Of a stretch of 64,000 bases of DNA, positions 28,576 through 40,065 are shown in pieces (position 1 is the first letter of the stretch; each line of letters starts with the position of its first letter). The stretch spans positions 2,604,001 to 2,668,000 of the forward strand of contig OZ218957.1 in the NCBI GenBank assembly GCA_965112735.1. The letters run 5' to 3'. This stretch comes from Phaeosaccion multiseriatum (Eukaryota; Ochrophyta, other classes). The position numbers and the translations under genes are program-made. Below the pieces are notes generated by a model, which saw nothing but the letters and a program-made list of their open reading frames with translations, was not told where the DNA came from and searched no databases.

Positions 28576-30749
28576 ATGCTGCCGCCGCTACTGCTTCTGC
28601 TAGTGTTACTGCTACTGCAGACAGAGGCCGGGTCAGGGGGTGGGCAAACCATTCGAGTTTCTGTGAGAAGTAGCGTCGGCAAAGAGGTGGGAGCAAACAT
28701 GTGACGAGGGAGACGTTGTTTGTCGGTGAATGTGGGGTGGGGTGTTGGAGTCTGCGCACAGAGATGTGGGAATCGACGCTGACAAAATGCCATCCGTCCC
28801 TGCTTGACTTGCGTGGTGGTGCCCTTCCACTCTGTTCATACCTCCCCCCTCACCCCCTGCAGAAGCTATCAAATCCCTTGAAGCACGTGTCCTTCTGTGG
28901 TGCATGCCCCAGCCCAGACCTCGAGGGCTCCCACACATGGGGGCTGGCTCCCAAGCACGGCCAGTTTGGGACTCTAGGTGAGCAGAGTTCAGGAGAAGGA
29001 GGAAGGACGAATTAGGACTGACAGGCGTACCTACAGCGAGGCGCAAAGGTACCCTTTGTTCCGTGCTGATGCGCTGACTCGAAACAAACGACCCTACTTT
29101 GAGTGGGGCCACGTACGGTACTTTGAGTGGGGCTTGGTCTGGTATGAGGCATTGCTTAATGCAATCCATCGCCAGAAGGAAGCGCTGTGATAAACCATTA
29201 TTCTTTGTGTGGATAATTGTGTCGTTCACCCTCAGGGCCTTCCGTTAGGGCCCTCCTTGCTTGGGTGAGACGGTGGGGGGGGGAATTTGGCACTTCACTA
29301 CTCGATAATGCAATAGGTCTGCCTCAATGGGTCTGGTCTGCCCCCCGTGCTCCTTGACGGACGCATCTATCTAATCTACACCCCCCCCCCTCTCCCTCTG
29401 CAGGTGTAGAGCGCTTCTCTGTGTTGGGTGACCTCGTGTATGCGGTACCCAATGACGCCAGCGATGCGCTGCTCAATGTGGAAGACGTCCCTGGGCAGGT
29501 GAGTGCAGTACATCACAGCACACAACGTGTTGGTGATACTGCAGTAGGGCACAAGAGCAGTGGGTAAGAACGGAGAGGATAGGAGGGGCAGAGACTGCGT
29601 GCTTCGGAGGCATGCGAGCATGCTCCTCGCTCTCTCTGAGCATGCTAGCTCTCTCTCTCTCAATCAAAGGCGTTGGCCGCCGACGAATGTGCTCTGCTCG
29701 GAGGGATGTGGTCAATTCCACTTTGAAAAGGGGTCAAATCGATCGATATCAACATCGATGAGAGCGATGTCGACACGCTCCTGACGAACTAGCCCGGATA
29801 TGCTCTGTGTCTGGGCTTGACAGTACCAAAGTCTGTCTCATGAGCTGAAACTGTGCTTGACAATGCTTGACAATTGCAATGAATAGGTGCTGCTCGTGGA
29901 GAGGGGCGCAGTACCCATGGTGGAGAAGGTGCTGAGGGCGCAGGAGGCGGGGGCGAAGGCCGTGCTCATCGCTGACGACGGTGCGTATCACCAATGTGTG
30001 TGTGTGTGTGCGTGCGTGTGTGTGAACGTATGTGTGTGTGTGTAGGTATGTGTGTGTCGGGTTCCTTCTGCTGAGCCCTGTGAGAGGAGTGTGGCGGTCC
30101 CACAGCGGAAGCCTTTTTGTCTCCTGTACGTCAGTCACCCCCACAAGCCTTACCTCCCTCTTACTGCCGAGCTACTATTGCCTTACTGCCGAGCTACTGT
30201 TGCCCTTTTCTGCCCGACTCACAGCCACCTCATCTCTCGGCTCCTCTGTCTCCCCCTCCCTCCCTCACCTCCTCCCCCCCTCCTCTGTCTCCCCCGCCCT
30301 TCCTCACCCCCTCCCCCCCAGGGAAGTGCTCCGACGACTTCCAGCGCTGTGGGCGGACAGGCGGCATCCCCGAGGGGGGCTTTGCGTGGAAGGACGGATC
30401 GCATGTTTGGGCCTCTGTTACCATCCCTGCGCTCATGATCTCAAGGGCACAGGCAGACAGGCTGAAAGGCATGATGCAGCTGAGGGCAGTCACCATTGCG
30501 GTGAGTGAGTGAGTGAGTGAGTGAGTGAGGGAGTGAGTGAGTGAGTGAGTGAGTGAGTGAGTGAGTGAGTGAGTGAGTGAGTGAGTGAGTGAGTGAGTGA
30601 GTGAGTGAGTGAGTCGTGATGAACTCACTCCTCTACCGGGACCTCTTCCCTCCTCCTCCCACCCCACCCGCTCGTTTGCCTCGACTCACTCGCTGTGCCC
30701 TCCTCTCTCCTCTCCTCAGGGTATTGGCGAGCAGCTTGTACAGCGGTGA
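28576..30749 (+). CDS. secreted or lumenal PA-domain protein (199 aa)
   Basis: Exons 28576-28662, 28863-28977, 29404-29498, 29887-29980, 30322-30500, 30720-30749; phase-consistent. The N-terminus MLPPLLLLLVLLLLQTEAG is a strong signal peptide. The rest is a protease-associated (PA) domain: VYAVPNDASDAL, then VLLVERGAVPMVEKVLRAQ and EAGAKAVLIADD, then a Cys-containing insert (KCSDDFQRCGRTGG) and VTIPALMISRAQADRL. There is no peptidase or receptor domain after it, and the protein ends soon after (GIGEQLVQR). PA domains mediate protein-protein or substrate recognition in the secretory pathway; a stand-alone PA protein is the simplest reading. The first exon is the least certain, supported by phase and by the signal peptide. 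Confidence 0.8.
30501..30614 (+). repeat. (GAGT)n microsatellite starting at a splice donor
   Basis: Runs without a gap from the donor GTGAGT of the PA-domain gene's fifth exon for about 115 bp. Confidence 0.95.
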
Positions 30750-32025
30750 CAGTGCCTCTCTTGCTCTACCTCAGTGACGGTTTCAATCTTGCTCGGCCTC
30801 TGCCGCCGCGCCAAGTGTGACTCTCTCTCTCTTGTGCACTGAGCACGTGCTATGGCGTAGATGTCAGTCACTGAGCGAGTGTCTGCCTTTTTGCCCCCCC
30901 CCCTCGCTCGCTCGCTCCCCGACCGCGGCTGTACCACCAACTGCTGCTGCTGCTCTACTGCTGCACTTTGGCCGTGAGAAGAAAGGCATCTTCTCGCGCA
31001 CCTCACACCTCACACCTCACACCTCGCACGGGCCCGAAGAACCAACAGAACCACCATCAGAAAGGACGATGTTTGTCATTTGTTGACGTGACTGACGGGC
31101 GATGGACAGGGGGCTGATTGCCCCCCCACCTCTTTTGGCTCTGAGTACCGAAAGGCGGAAGCCCTACGGAGGCACGGAGGTACCGAGCTGCGGACTTTGG
31201 CTCTGACTCAGACACTCACTGACTTGGGGCACTGACTCCGGCACTGACTGACTGACTGACTGACTGACTGTTGTACCTCCGGACAGACCAGAACCTGTCA
31301 GACCTACCTGGAGAGGGAAGGAGATGTATCCTGAGAGTTAGATAGACCTCTACCCTGTGAGAGGGACGGAGACACACTTAGCTAGGCGGAGAGGGAGGGG
31401 GGGCGACTAAGGACGGCAAGAGCATGTGTGGAGAGAAGACATGAGTTGTCGAGAGGAGGAGGAGGAACGAGAGGGTAGCGGTGACGACGATGACGATGAT
31501 GAACGAGTGACCTTCGAATGGAGTGCAAGACTCCTCCCTTTCCAGGGGGGGAGGCAGACCCGAGGGGGCAGACCCAAGGGCCCAAGGGCTCGGGGATGAT
31601 GATGACACCCATTACCCATTTCACCCCTCTCTCATGACTGCGCCACCATCACATTATAATCACACGAGGGGGAGTACAGTCAATACATAGTGAGGGCATG
31701 GCCGCTCCGGCTAAGGGTATATTGATCGATTGGTTGGTTGGTTAATTGAATTTAATTAATTGGTTGGTTGCTTGCTTGGTTGAAACATTCATGGTTGGTC
31801 CTGTCTCGGACGCGAAACGAGGGAGGGGCACCACCTCGACAGGGCCAGAAAGGTGGACAAACAAAAGAACAACAAACATCTTCCCCTCGTGAGTTTATAG
31901 TATACCGTGCCTTAAAAAAAAAAGAGGTGAGAAGTGCCGCGCCCAATAAATAAAACTCCCATCGCTTTGGATGCTAGTCAGCACAGCACAGCACAGGCAA
32001 GCATCGCTGCTACTCCTGTGCCGCT

Positions 32026-32060
<35 letters not shown>

Positions 32061-32537
32061 TCCCTCACTCAATGAAGAGAGTCCGCGACTCTCTCTCCCG
32101 CTCCCCTCCCCCCCACAACACACGCCTCAGCCAGTCATCACCCCACCCCACCCCACCCCATCCTGTGTGCGTGCAAGTCCGAATCAAATCTTGAAATCTT
32201 GCCTATCCTGAGATACCTCCGTCAGGCGCTGCCATCTTTGTCATGCGCTGCCATCCTTGTCAGGCGCTGGCTTGGTCGGACCTTTCAAGGAGGTATCACT
32301 ATCACCAACACCACCAACACCACAGCCTCCCTCTAGAGAGACTCCCGCGCTTTGTATATAACCCGGGTGGGTGGGTGGGTGGGTGGGTGGGCGGCAGGGA
32401 AGGACGGCGTTCACACCCATCTCTTCATGCCTTCTTCACGTCCCCTTCCTCCACCCATCCCTTCGGTCCCATTCAGTCCTCTGTTGCCCTCCTCAGGCCG
32501 GCTCAGACAGAGCCTGTTCAGCCCTGCCCCGGCCTGT
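30750..32537. other. convergent spacer, no gene seen
   Basis: Simple repeats: (GACT)n at 31239-31268, TTGGTTGG at 31730-31785, (CT)n at 32031-32056 and a GGGT array at 32364-32391 with G-quadruplex potential. No conserved exon was recognised in either strand. Confidence 0.6.
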
Positions 32538-35315
32538 TCAGGCAGCATCAGCGTACAAAGGGGGCGTCTCCGAATCAGCCGCCTTGCCTTCTTCCGGACC
32601 TGCCCCCCCTGGGGACCCTCCTCCTCCTCCTCCTCCTCCTCCTCCTCCTCCTCCTTCTCCTGCTACTGCTGCTTCTCCTCCTCCTCCCTCCCTCCCTGGG
32701 GCGGTCACATGCCAGTGTCCGATCATGAGGGCCCCGATGTCGTAGAAAGTGTGTGAGATGATGGGAACCATCAGGCTACCCGACCACACCCTGTGCAGTG
32801 GATGGGGTGAGGCGGCGGCGGAGGAGGAGGAGATAGGGGAAGCAGGGGGAAGACAAAAGTCAGGACGGCAGGGAGGGGAGGGTGCGGTGAGTGTATGAGT
32901 GCGCTGAGTGTACTACTTCTTATTCCACCCCCTCCTCCTCCTCCTCCTCCTCCTCCTCCCTCCTCCTCCTCCTCCTCTTCTTCCTCCTCCTTCTGTGTGT
33001 TGTGCGACCCAAGATCCTACCACAGGAGAGAGAAGTAGACTCCAGCGGTCGCCGCCATGAGGGCATACATGGCCTGGGCAGAGGCATACGCACATACAGG
33101 CCGAAGTGCAGGATAAGAGTGGTGATGGAGGGAGGCATATGGGCGGAGGGGTGATTGGGGTTGGGGCACATGGGCAGAACGGCCAAGAGGGGTGGAGGGG
33201 GGGAGGGAGGGGGGAAAGGCTTGGTCAGGCAAGGAGCAAAGGAGGGGACAAAGAGCACGCAAAGCGTTGCCGAGGGAGAGAGAGGAAGAAGGAAGAAGGA
33301 AGAAGGGCAGGAGGGCGGCCTTCCTTGCGTTCTTCATCATCCACAAAGAGAAAGAGAAAGAGAGGGAGTACCCCTCCCTCGCTCTTCCCTGAGCCGTCCA
33401 TGCCATGTGTGTGCGTGTGTGTGTATGTGTGTGCGTGTGTGTGCGTGTGCGCGTGCGTGCTCACCGTGGCGGAGTGCAAAGCGCCGAAGATGACGGCAGA
33501 CACAAGGATGGCAGCTGCCCTGGGCAGGCCCAGAGTGGAGCTCAGCGTGCCCTGCAGCAAGCCGCGGAAAATGATCTCTTCGCCTGTTTCAGTTTCAGTT
33601 TCAGTTTAGAGGGTAGTTGTTCGGAGGTTGAAATCGTTCGTTGGCAAAACCGAGTGAGGGAAGGAAGGAGGGAAGGGCCAAAACCGAGTGAGGGAAGGAA
33701 GGAGGGAAGGGCCAAAACCGAGTGAGGGAAGGGCCGGTTACGTGTGCCTAGCGACGGGAGGAGGGGAGGGAGCGCGGAACGAATCGACATGAAACCCTGA
33801 AACTCAAAACTCCGAGAGAGAGGGAGAGGGAGAAGGAGGAAGAGAGAGAGAGAAAAGTGAAAACCTATTACGCGCCACGCACGCACCTACGCCGGCCCCC
33901 ACAGCGAGCAGAGTGGATGCGATGAGCACCTTGAAGAAGCGGCGCTTGGATCCCATGAGGGCCAGCACGATAGCGTCGCACTTGGCCGAAATCTCCGCAG
34001 TCCACTGGAACTCGCACTTGTCCAGCACGAAGCTCTGGGGAGAGGGGGGGCGTGTCAGGACAGAAGGTTGGTGGGTGTCAGGACAGAGGGTGTGTGGGTT
34101 GGTGTCAGGACATAGAGTGGGCGGTGGATGCTGTGCGTAGGTGCTCGATCGGTCCTATGGTGTGTGAGCAGGAGGGAGGGGAAGGGGGAGGGGGAGAGGA
34201 TTTAGCTGAGATGAGCAAATCAGGCCCCTCGTCTCTCTCTCTGCCTCTCCCTTTTTCCGCCCCCCCCACCCCCGCTCTCTCTCTCACACACACACACCGA
34301 CCTGCACAGCCAATGGTAACACCCCGAGCAGCCCCAGGCCGGCGATACGCGGTGTCAGGACCACTCTGTCCAGCTTCACCAGCCCGAACCGTCCTGAGAG
34401 CAGCACCGTCACCACGCCGAGCAGCATTTGCGCCAGCGTCATGCCCACCACATCCATCCACGCAATTGTGTCTGTAGGGGCCCTTGCTTGCCCTTTCCCT
34501 TTCCCTTGGCCTTCGCCTTGCCCTTGCAGTGCGACCTCTTTGCTGGGGAGAACGCCTGCGCCTTGCCCTTCGCCCCCTCCCGCCTCCACCTCGTCTTCTC
34601 CTTCGTCTTCTCCTTCGCCTTCTCCTTCCTCTTCCTCATCTTCTTCTTCATCGTCTTGGCCTCTGTCCTTCCTTCCTCGCTTGTTACCCTTCTTCCACGC
34701 GTCCTCGAAGAAGCCTGCATCGTTGCCTGCGACTTCCGCCTCCGTCAGGTCCTCCTCGTTCTGCATCATGGGGGCGCTCTCCGCCTCCTCTTGCTCAGCA
34801 GCAAAGAGGGCGAAATCTCTCTTTGCTCGCTGTCTTTGCCTGTCCCGTTGGCGACGCTCTCGTCTCGAGGAGGAGGAGGAGCTGGCCTGTCCTAGTTCCC
34901 GTACCGCTGTGAAGAGGGACGAGAGAGGCCATCTTCTCACTGCAAGGAGGTTCCCTGGTTGGGCAGAAGTGGCTGCCGACAGGAAGGGCAGCAAAACCCC
35001 TCTGCTGCCGCCGCTGCTGCTGCTGTGTCCTCTCGGCCCTTTCCTCCTCTCCCCGCCTTGGCCTTGCCTGCCGGCTAGTGGCCGCCCGAGAGGCCTCATC
35101 GACGGAGCAGAGCTGACACCTGAGACTTTACAGCTCCCAGCTCCACCATTCCGAACATGGACTGCTCGCGCATTGCACCTCACGCCATCGGCCCTACTCC
35201 TGCTACTTCTCCCACATGACCCAGAAAAGCCTCTGGCCGTCGTAAAGAAAGCGCCGCTGAGCAGCAACAGCGGCAGAAGCCCGGGAAGGGACACCGCGAG
35301 CTTCATATCATCCAC
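32538..35315 (-). CDS. CPBP (CAAX-like) intramembrane protease, plastid-targeted (about 528 aa)
   Basis: Exons on the minus strand: 35315-34302, 34034-33887, 33583-33465, 33073-33021, 32790-32538. The N-terminus (MKLAVSLPGLLPLLLLSGAF then TTARGFSGS) is a signal peptide followed by an A-R-G-F junction suggesting plastid import. Then comes a 250-residue basic/acidic low-complexity region with Glu/Asp runs. The membrane domain begins WMDVVGMTLAQMLLGVVTVLL. ABI/CPBP motif 1 is EEIIFRGLLQGTL, motif 2 is FGALHSAT and motif 3 is ISHTFYD, together giving the two Glu and the His residues of the glutamate-type protease fold. The last exon ends in a Gly-rich encoded microsatellite. In plants, plastid CPBPs act in envelope or thylakoid membranes; substrate unknown. 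Confidence 0.85.
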
Positions 35316-35550
35316 AACTGTGTTATGGTAAGTGCTTTATGGTAAGTGCTCTGCCGTTTTGGCAGTTTGGCCACGGGGAAGTAAAGTATGTCAACAAACG
35401 CTATCGATTTTTCCTTTAGCAACACGAGGAACGAGGGAGTGGAGAAAAGCAACAACAAATAATAGGAGGGAAGGGTGGGGGGAGCCCGCAGTAGCCCAGA
35501 TCTTCTGCGAGCTGTCGGGGAACGAAGCAGCGACCAGGTTTGTCAATCAG
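35316..35550. promoter_or_regulatory. divergent spacer, CPBP / telobox genes
   Basis: Contains two overlapping ATG-GTAAGT units (35329 and 35343) that could be a tiny first exon of the + gene ending at ATG, and an acceptor-like TTTCCTTTAG at 35410-35419. The first exon of the telobox gene could not be fixed. Confidence 0.35.
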
Positions 35551-36994
35551 TTACCTACGAAAGTACGAAGAAGACATGCTTCAATTCAAGGAAATGCCGA
35601 AGAAGCTCCAGAAGGACTTGGTGGAGCTGTGCTGCGAGCTCAGGGACTTCCAGATGCTGGAGGTGGTGCTAGCCAGGATAGATGACAACGACATGATGAC
35701 GAGCAACAAGATTCTCACCTTCAGGCTGCGCGTCGTGAAAGTGAGTGTAAAGCAGTGTGGTTGGAAAGCGCGGGCGTACTGTTCTTGGGGAGGAAGCACC
35801 ACCAACCCTCGTTCTATGTGCGTATTGCTCTAGTCTGTCTCTCTCAAGGAGGAAGATGTTCTCTGACCCGACCCGCCCCTTCCCCTCTCTCTGTGCTCGC
35901 TTGGTAAGACCCTGGATTGGGGTGGCAAGGACCGCGGAAGGGGCCTGGCTGTGGGTCCGGACGTCAGAAACCTTGAGACCTACCGTGACCTCATCGATCG
36001 TTCAGACCTGCCCTCAGGTCTTCCCTGGAAAAGACTCAGCAACGAATTTGCTGTGCAGGTGGGTGCGTGGGGAGACGAATGCCGGCCTGCCCTTGTTGCT
36101 CAACTAAACTCGGTTCTTGCTTGACCGCCGTTACCTTTATGCTCTCTCTCTCTCTCTTCAGACAAGCATACAATCTCTCCCCCTCAGTCTTGTGCATGCA
36201 CCTCTCAGCATCCCGCCCAAACCCTAACCTCCCCACCTACCCCCCCTTCCCCCTCCCCCCGCACCCCCCACCCCAGTCCGTCTTGAGTAATGTCCGCGGG
36301 CAGCTGCACGACTACTCCCGCAAGAAGAAGGATCCTTATCTCCTCACCCATCCGGACTTCAAGACTATAGTCAAGGTGCTTGATGACGACGCGTATCTCG
36401 CAGCGCTGGACCAGGTGGCACACACCGGCCTCCTCAACAAGGACCTCGAACGGACGCTTGGGGACATCTACCAACCCATAATGGTGTGTGCAGTATGTCA
36501 ATGGGTGGGTGGGTGGGTGGGTGGGTCGGGGTGGGTGTGTATGCGTGTGTGTGTGTGTTTGCAGGTGTGTGTGGATGTGGAGGTGTGGTGTGTGTGTGTT
36601 GTGGGGAAAACACGCCCCCTGACTTGGGGTCGCCTCTTGCGGGGGGGAGGGGGTGGCACACAGGGAGGGTTGGAGGGAGTGAGGGAGGGAGGGAGTGAGT
36701 GAAGTGAGGGGGCGAAAGGGCGCCTCGCCTTGTGGCTCTGCTTCCCTCTGCTGCCATCTGCTCTACCCTACCTCCGCTCTGGCTACGATCGTTCTCCCCC
36801 CCTCCCCCCGCTATGCTACTACCAGCAGCAGTGCTAGCAGCTGATGATAGAGCAGGAGCGGCACGAGCTTTGTTCCTTGCCCCTGCCTCAGGCTCTTACC
36901 CTTACCCACCGCTTGTGCTGTGTCGCTCTCTCTTCCCCCCCCCCCCTCTCTCTCGGCTCCCCTCTCACAAAAAATACATATCAAAACAAAAACC

Positions 36995-37065
<71 letters not shown>

Positions 37066-38331
37066 GCACCACCAAGAAACGCAGCAGCCGGCCAGGGTAA
37101 GCGGCAAACGCGTGCGTGCTCTCCTCAAAGATCACCCCCTGGTCAGGTTCACCGCCGAGCTGCACCATGCCATGAAGGTCCTTGAGGATAGTGAGATAGG
37201 CGACAGGCCCGCCAACCTCCTCCAGACCTACAGAGCATTGGATGAGGGCATAGGGGACTACGACGGGCAGGACGGGCACGACGAGAGGCATGGCAACAGA
37301 CAGGACAGGCGCGACAGGAACGGTAGGAGGCACGGTAGGCATGGTAGGCATGGCAGGCATGGCAGGCATGGCAGGCTGCCTGATAGCTATGATGGATCGA
37401 TGTTCGGCAGCGATGAGGAGGACAGCGACCCGGGGACACGCGACAGTAGCGAGGAGAGATTTGATGATTTCGAGGAGGAAGGAGGAGGAGAAAGAGGAGG
37501 AGGAGGAGGAGGAGGAGGAGGAGGAGGAGGAGGAGGAGGGAGAAGCGCCAGGAAGAGGAAGAAGAAAGCCTCCGCTCCTGCTGCTGCTTCTTCTCCTGCT
37601 GCTGCTGCTGTAGACGGGGCGGCGAAGAAGAGGAAGAGAAAGTCCCTGGCGGCCGACTCAGAGGCGCGCCATCTGCGAGACGGGGTTGAGAGGCTCAACA
37701 GGGAGGTGAGGAAGGACGGCAGATCGGATCCTCTCACAGACGCCTTGGGAGTGCCTTCTCCTCCTGAGAAGCCGGCGGCCATCAGCCGAGGCAAGAGCAG
37801 CGGCAACAAGAAGAAGGCGACTGCCGCTGCTGCTGCTTCAGCTGCTGCTACTGCTGCTGCTGTTGCTGCTGGATCTCCAGCTGGGGCTGCTGGACAGAGC
37901 AGCAAATCGAGATCGGCCAGCAGGTCCAAGCCGATGTCTACTCTTTCCAAAGACAAGAAGGGGAAGGGGAAGAGGGCAGAAGCAAACAGTCCTGACACCG
38001 GCGGCTCGCAGCCTCTGTCTTTGCACGGGCATATGGAGCGAGAGGATGGCAGCGTAGGCTCTGCTGCAGGTGCTGCTGCTGCTAGTGGTCGTGGTGGTGG
38101 TGGTGGTGCTGCTGCTGCTGGGGGCAATGATGGCGAGGACAACGAGGAGGCTGAGGAGGAAGGAAAGGCGCAAGGTGGCGATGATGAGTCCAGCGTATTC
38201 TCAGGCGCTTCTGAGGACAACCGTTTGGTGCACGCCGGCGGAACGAGGAAAGGCAAGGGGAAGGGAAAGGCAAAGGCGAATCAAGAGGGGAGGGGGGGGT
38301 GCGGCTCAGGCCTACCCAGCCCCACGACGGT

Positions 38332-38388
<57 letters not shown>

Positions 38389-39120
38389 TGTGTATGTGTG
38401 TGTGTGTGTGTGTGTGCGGATGTGTGTATACGTGGGTTAGTGTGTGGGTAGGTGTGGATGTCTGAAGGTGGGTGTGGGTGTGTGCGTGTGTGTAGTTGTC
38501 TGTGTACATCTCTCTCTCTCTCTCTCTGTGTATGGGTGTTTACGTATGGTTGTTTGGGTGTCTGTATGTTGTGTGTGTGCGTACGTCGCATCTCCCCACC
38601 CCCCTCTCTATGTCTCTCCTCTCTTCCTCTCTCTCCCCCCTCTCCCGCTCTCTTCCTCCTCTCCCCCCCCCCTATCACCACCCCGCCCCACCACACCTCA
38701 CCCCCACCCCCCCCTCTCTCTACCCCTCCTTCTCTCCGTGTCTCCTTGCAAACCCCACTTCCCTACTCTACCCTTCATACCCTTCATACCGCTACTACCA
38801 CAGCCGGTCAAAGTGCCCAAGCTCACACGCCATGACGAGAGCGATAAGGACAACAGCGGCGACGAAATCTCCGAGCCCGACGAGGCATACCCCGGCAAGG
38901 GCGGCAGCAGCAGCGGCGGCACTGGGGGGAAGCAGGCGGGCAGCAGGCCAACAAGTGGCAATCAGAACCGACAGAGATGGTCGAGGGAGGAGGAGGAATA
39001 CCTCATAGAGGGGGTGCGGGTTCATGGGGAGGGCAAATGGTTAAGCATCCTCAGCGATCCTGGCCTTATCTTCCTGGACAAACGAACGTCGATGAATCTC
39101 AAGGTATGTGTATATGGGAC

Positions 39121-39195
<75 letters not shown>

Positions 39196-39196
39196 T

Positions 39197-39259
<63 letters not shown>

Positions 39260-39493
39260 AACTGGATGTAAACTCGATGTAGCTGTCTTCTGTCTCGAGA
39301 AAAAGTGAAGTGCACCCCCACAAGCGTCTGTTGGAGTTTGATTCGTCACTCTCCCCCCCCCTTCCTTTCCTCTACTCATGTCCCCTCGCGCTCTGATTCG
39401 TCACTCCCTCCCCTTCCTTCGCTCTACTCCTTCCCTCGGGCTCTCCCTCCGCAGGATAAGTGGAGAAATCTGTTGAAAGCGAACAGGGTGTGA
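35551..39493 (+). CDS. telobox Myb protein, telomere-repeat-binding-factor-like (about 700 aa)
   Basis: Exons 35551-35740, 35909-36058, 36277-36483, 37085-38329, 38804-39103, 39455-39493; from ATG 35576 they give 702 in-phase codons. The true start may lie further 5'. The C-terminal Myb/SANT domain is RWSREEEEYLIEGVRVHGEG, KWLSILSD, and the telobox-type recognition helix NLKDKWRNLLKANRV at the extreme C-terminus, as in TRF and plant TRB/TRP proteins (V-D-L-K-D-K-W-R). The first about 190 residues are helical (LQKDLVELCCELRDFQMLEVVLARID, quoted as LQKDLVELCC and FQMLEVVLARI) and could be the dimerisation domain, but this is inference. The middle is disordered, with His/Gly/Arg repeats, poly-Ala and several basic NLS-like clusters (ARKRKKK, AKKRKRK). 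Expected role: nuclear DNA binding, possibly at telomeres. Confidence 0.8.
36999..37062 (+). repeat. (CAA)n repeat before the exon 4 acceptor
   Basis: About 21 CAA units in the intron just before the exon starting at 37085; they make an open frame that could be mistaken for a poly-Gln extension. Confidence 0.85.
39105..39260 (+). repeat. (TCTG)n microsatellite in the last telobox intron
   Basis: About 38 TCTG units with TTTG variants that split the Myb domain between exons 5 and 6. Confidence 0.9.
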
Positions 39494-40065
39494 GTGCACG
39501 GCCTGCAGAGGATCCGTCTTTCTCTGTGTATCTCTGTCTCCGCGTGTGCGTTTCTCCTGCTCTCCCTCTCCCTCTCTCATCTCCCTCTCTCTCTCCCCCC
39601 TCTGTGCCCCTGACCTGGAGGTCCGTGGTAGAGGTGGAGAGGGGGGGATGTACTCTAGCATTGTAGAGGTGAGAGGGGGGGTGTTGCTGTAAAGATTCAG
39701 AGGTGGAGAGCAGGGAGTTGCCAGTCCTAGGGGATGTCCCTAGGGTGGAGGACGAGGGCCCAGAGCCTTGTGGAAGGCGGCTACAAATGTCAAGTCTGCA
39801 GCCGAGAGGTGGACTGGCGTAGTAAGAGGGGGATGGGTGAAGAGGGGGTAGGCAGTCAGTGGGGGGGGGGGAAGGAGGAGGAGGGGGAGGGGTCAGGGTA
39901 TGGATAATCAGTCAGTGTGCTGTGTTGTCCTTTTTTCCTTTCCTTTTGGAACAAGGCACGACCGTGTGAAAAAAAAAAGTCTTAATTTAACTTAATTCAA
40001 TGTGTAGCGTGGAAGTGAGAAAGAGGAGGGAGAGAGGGAGGGAGTGAGGGAGTGCCTCAATGCCT
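39494..40065. other. convergent spacer, no gene seen
   Basis: 572 bp of 3' sequence between the telobox gene and NTAQ1. An AT-rich stretch (AAAAAAAAAGTCTTAATTTA) near 39970 may serve polyadenylation. Confidence 0.5.

Noticed and set aside
32364-32391. GGGT array as a telomere-like tract
   Set aside because: The unit is not a known telomere repeat and it is short and internal; kept only as a simple repeat.
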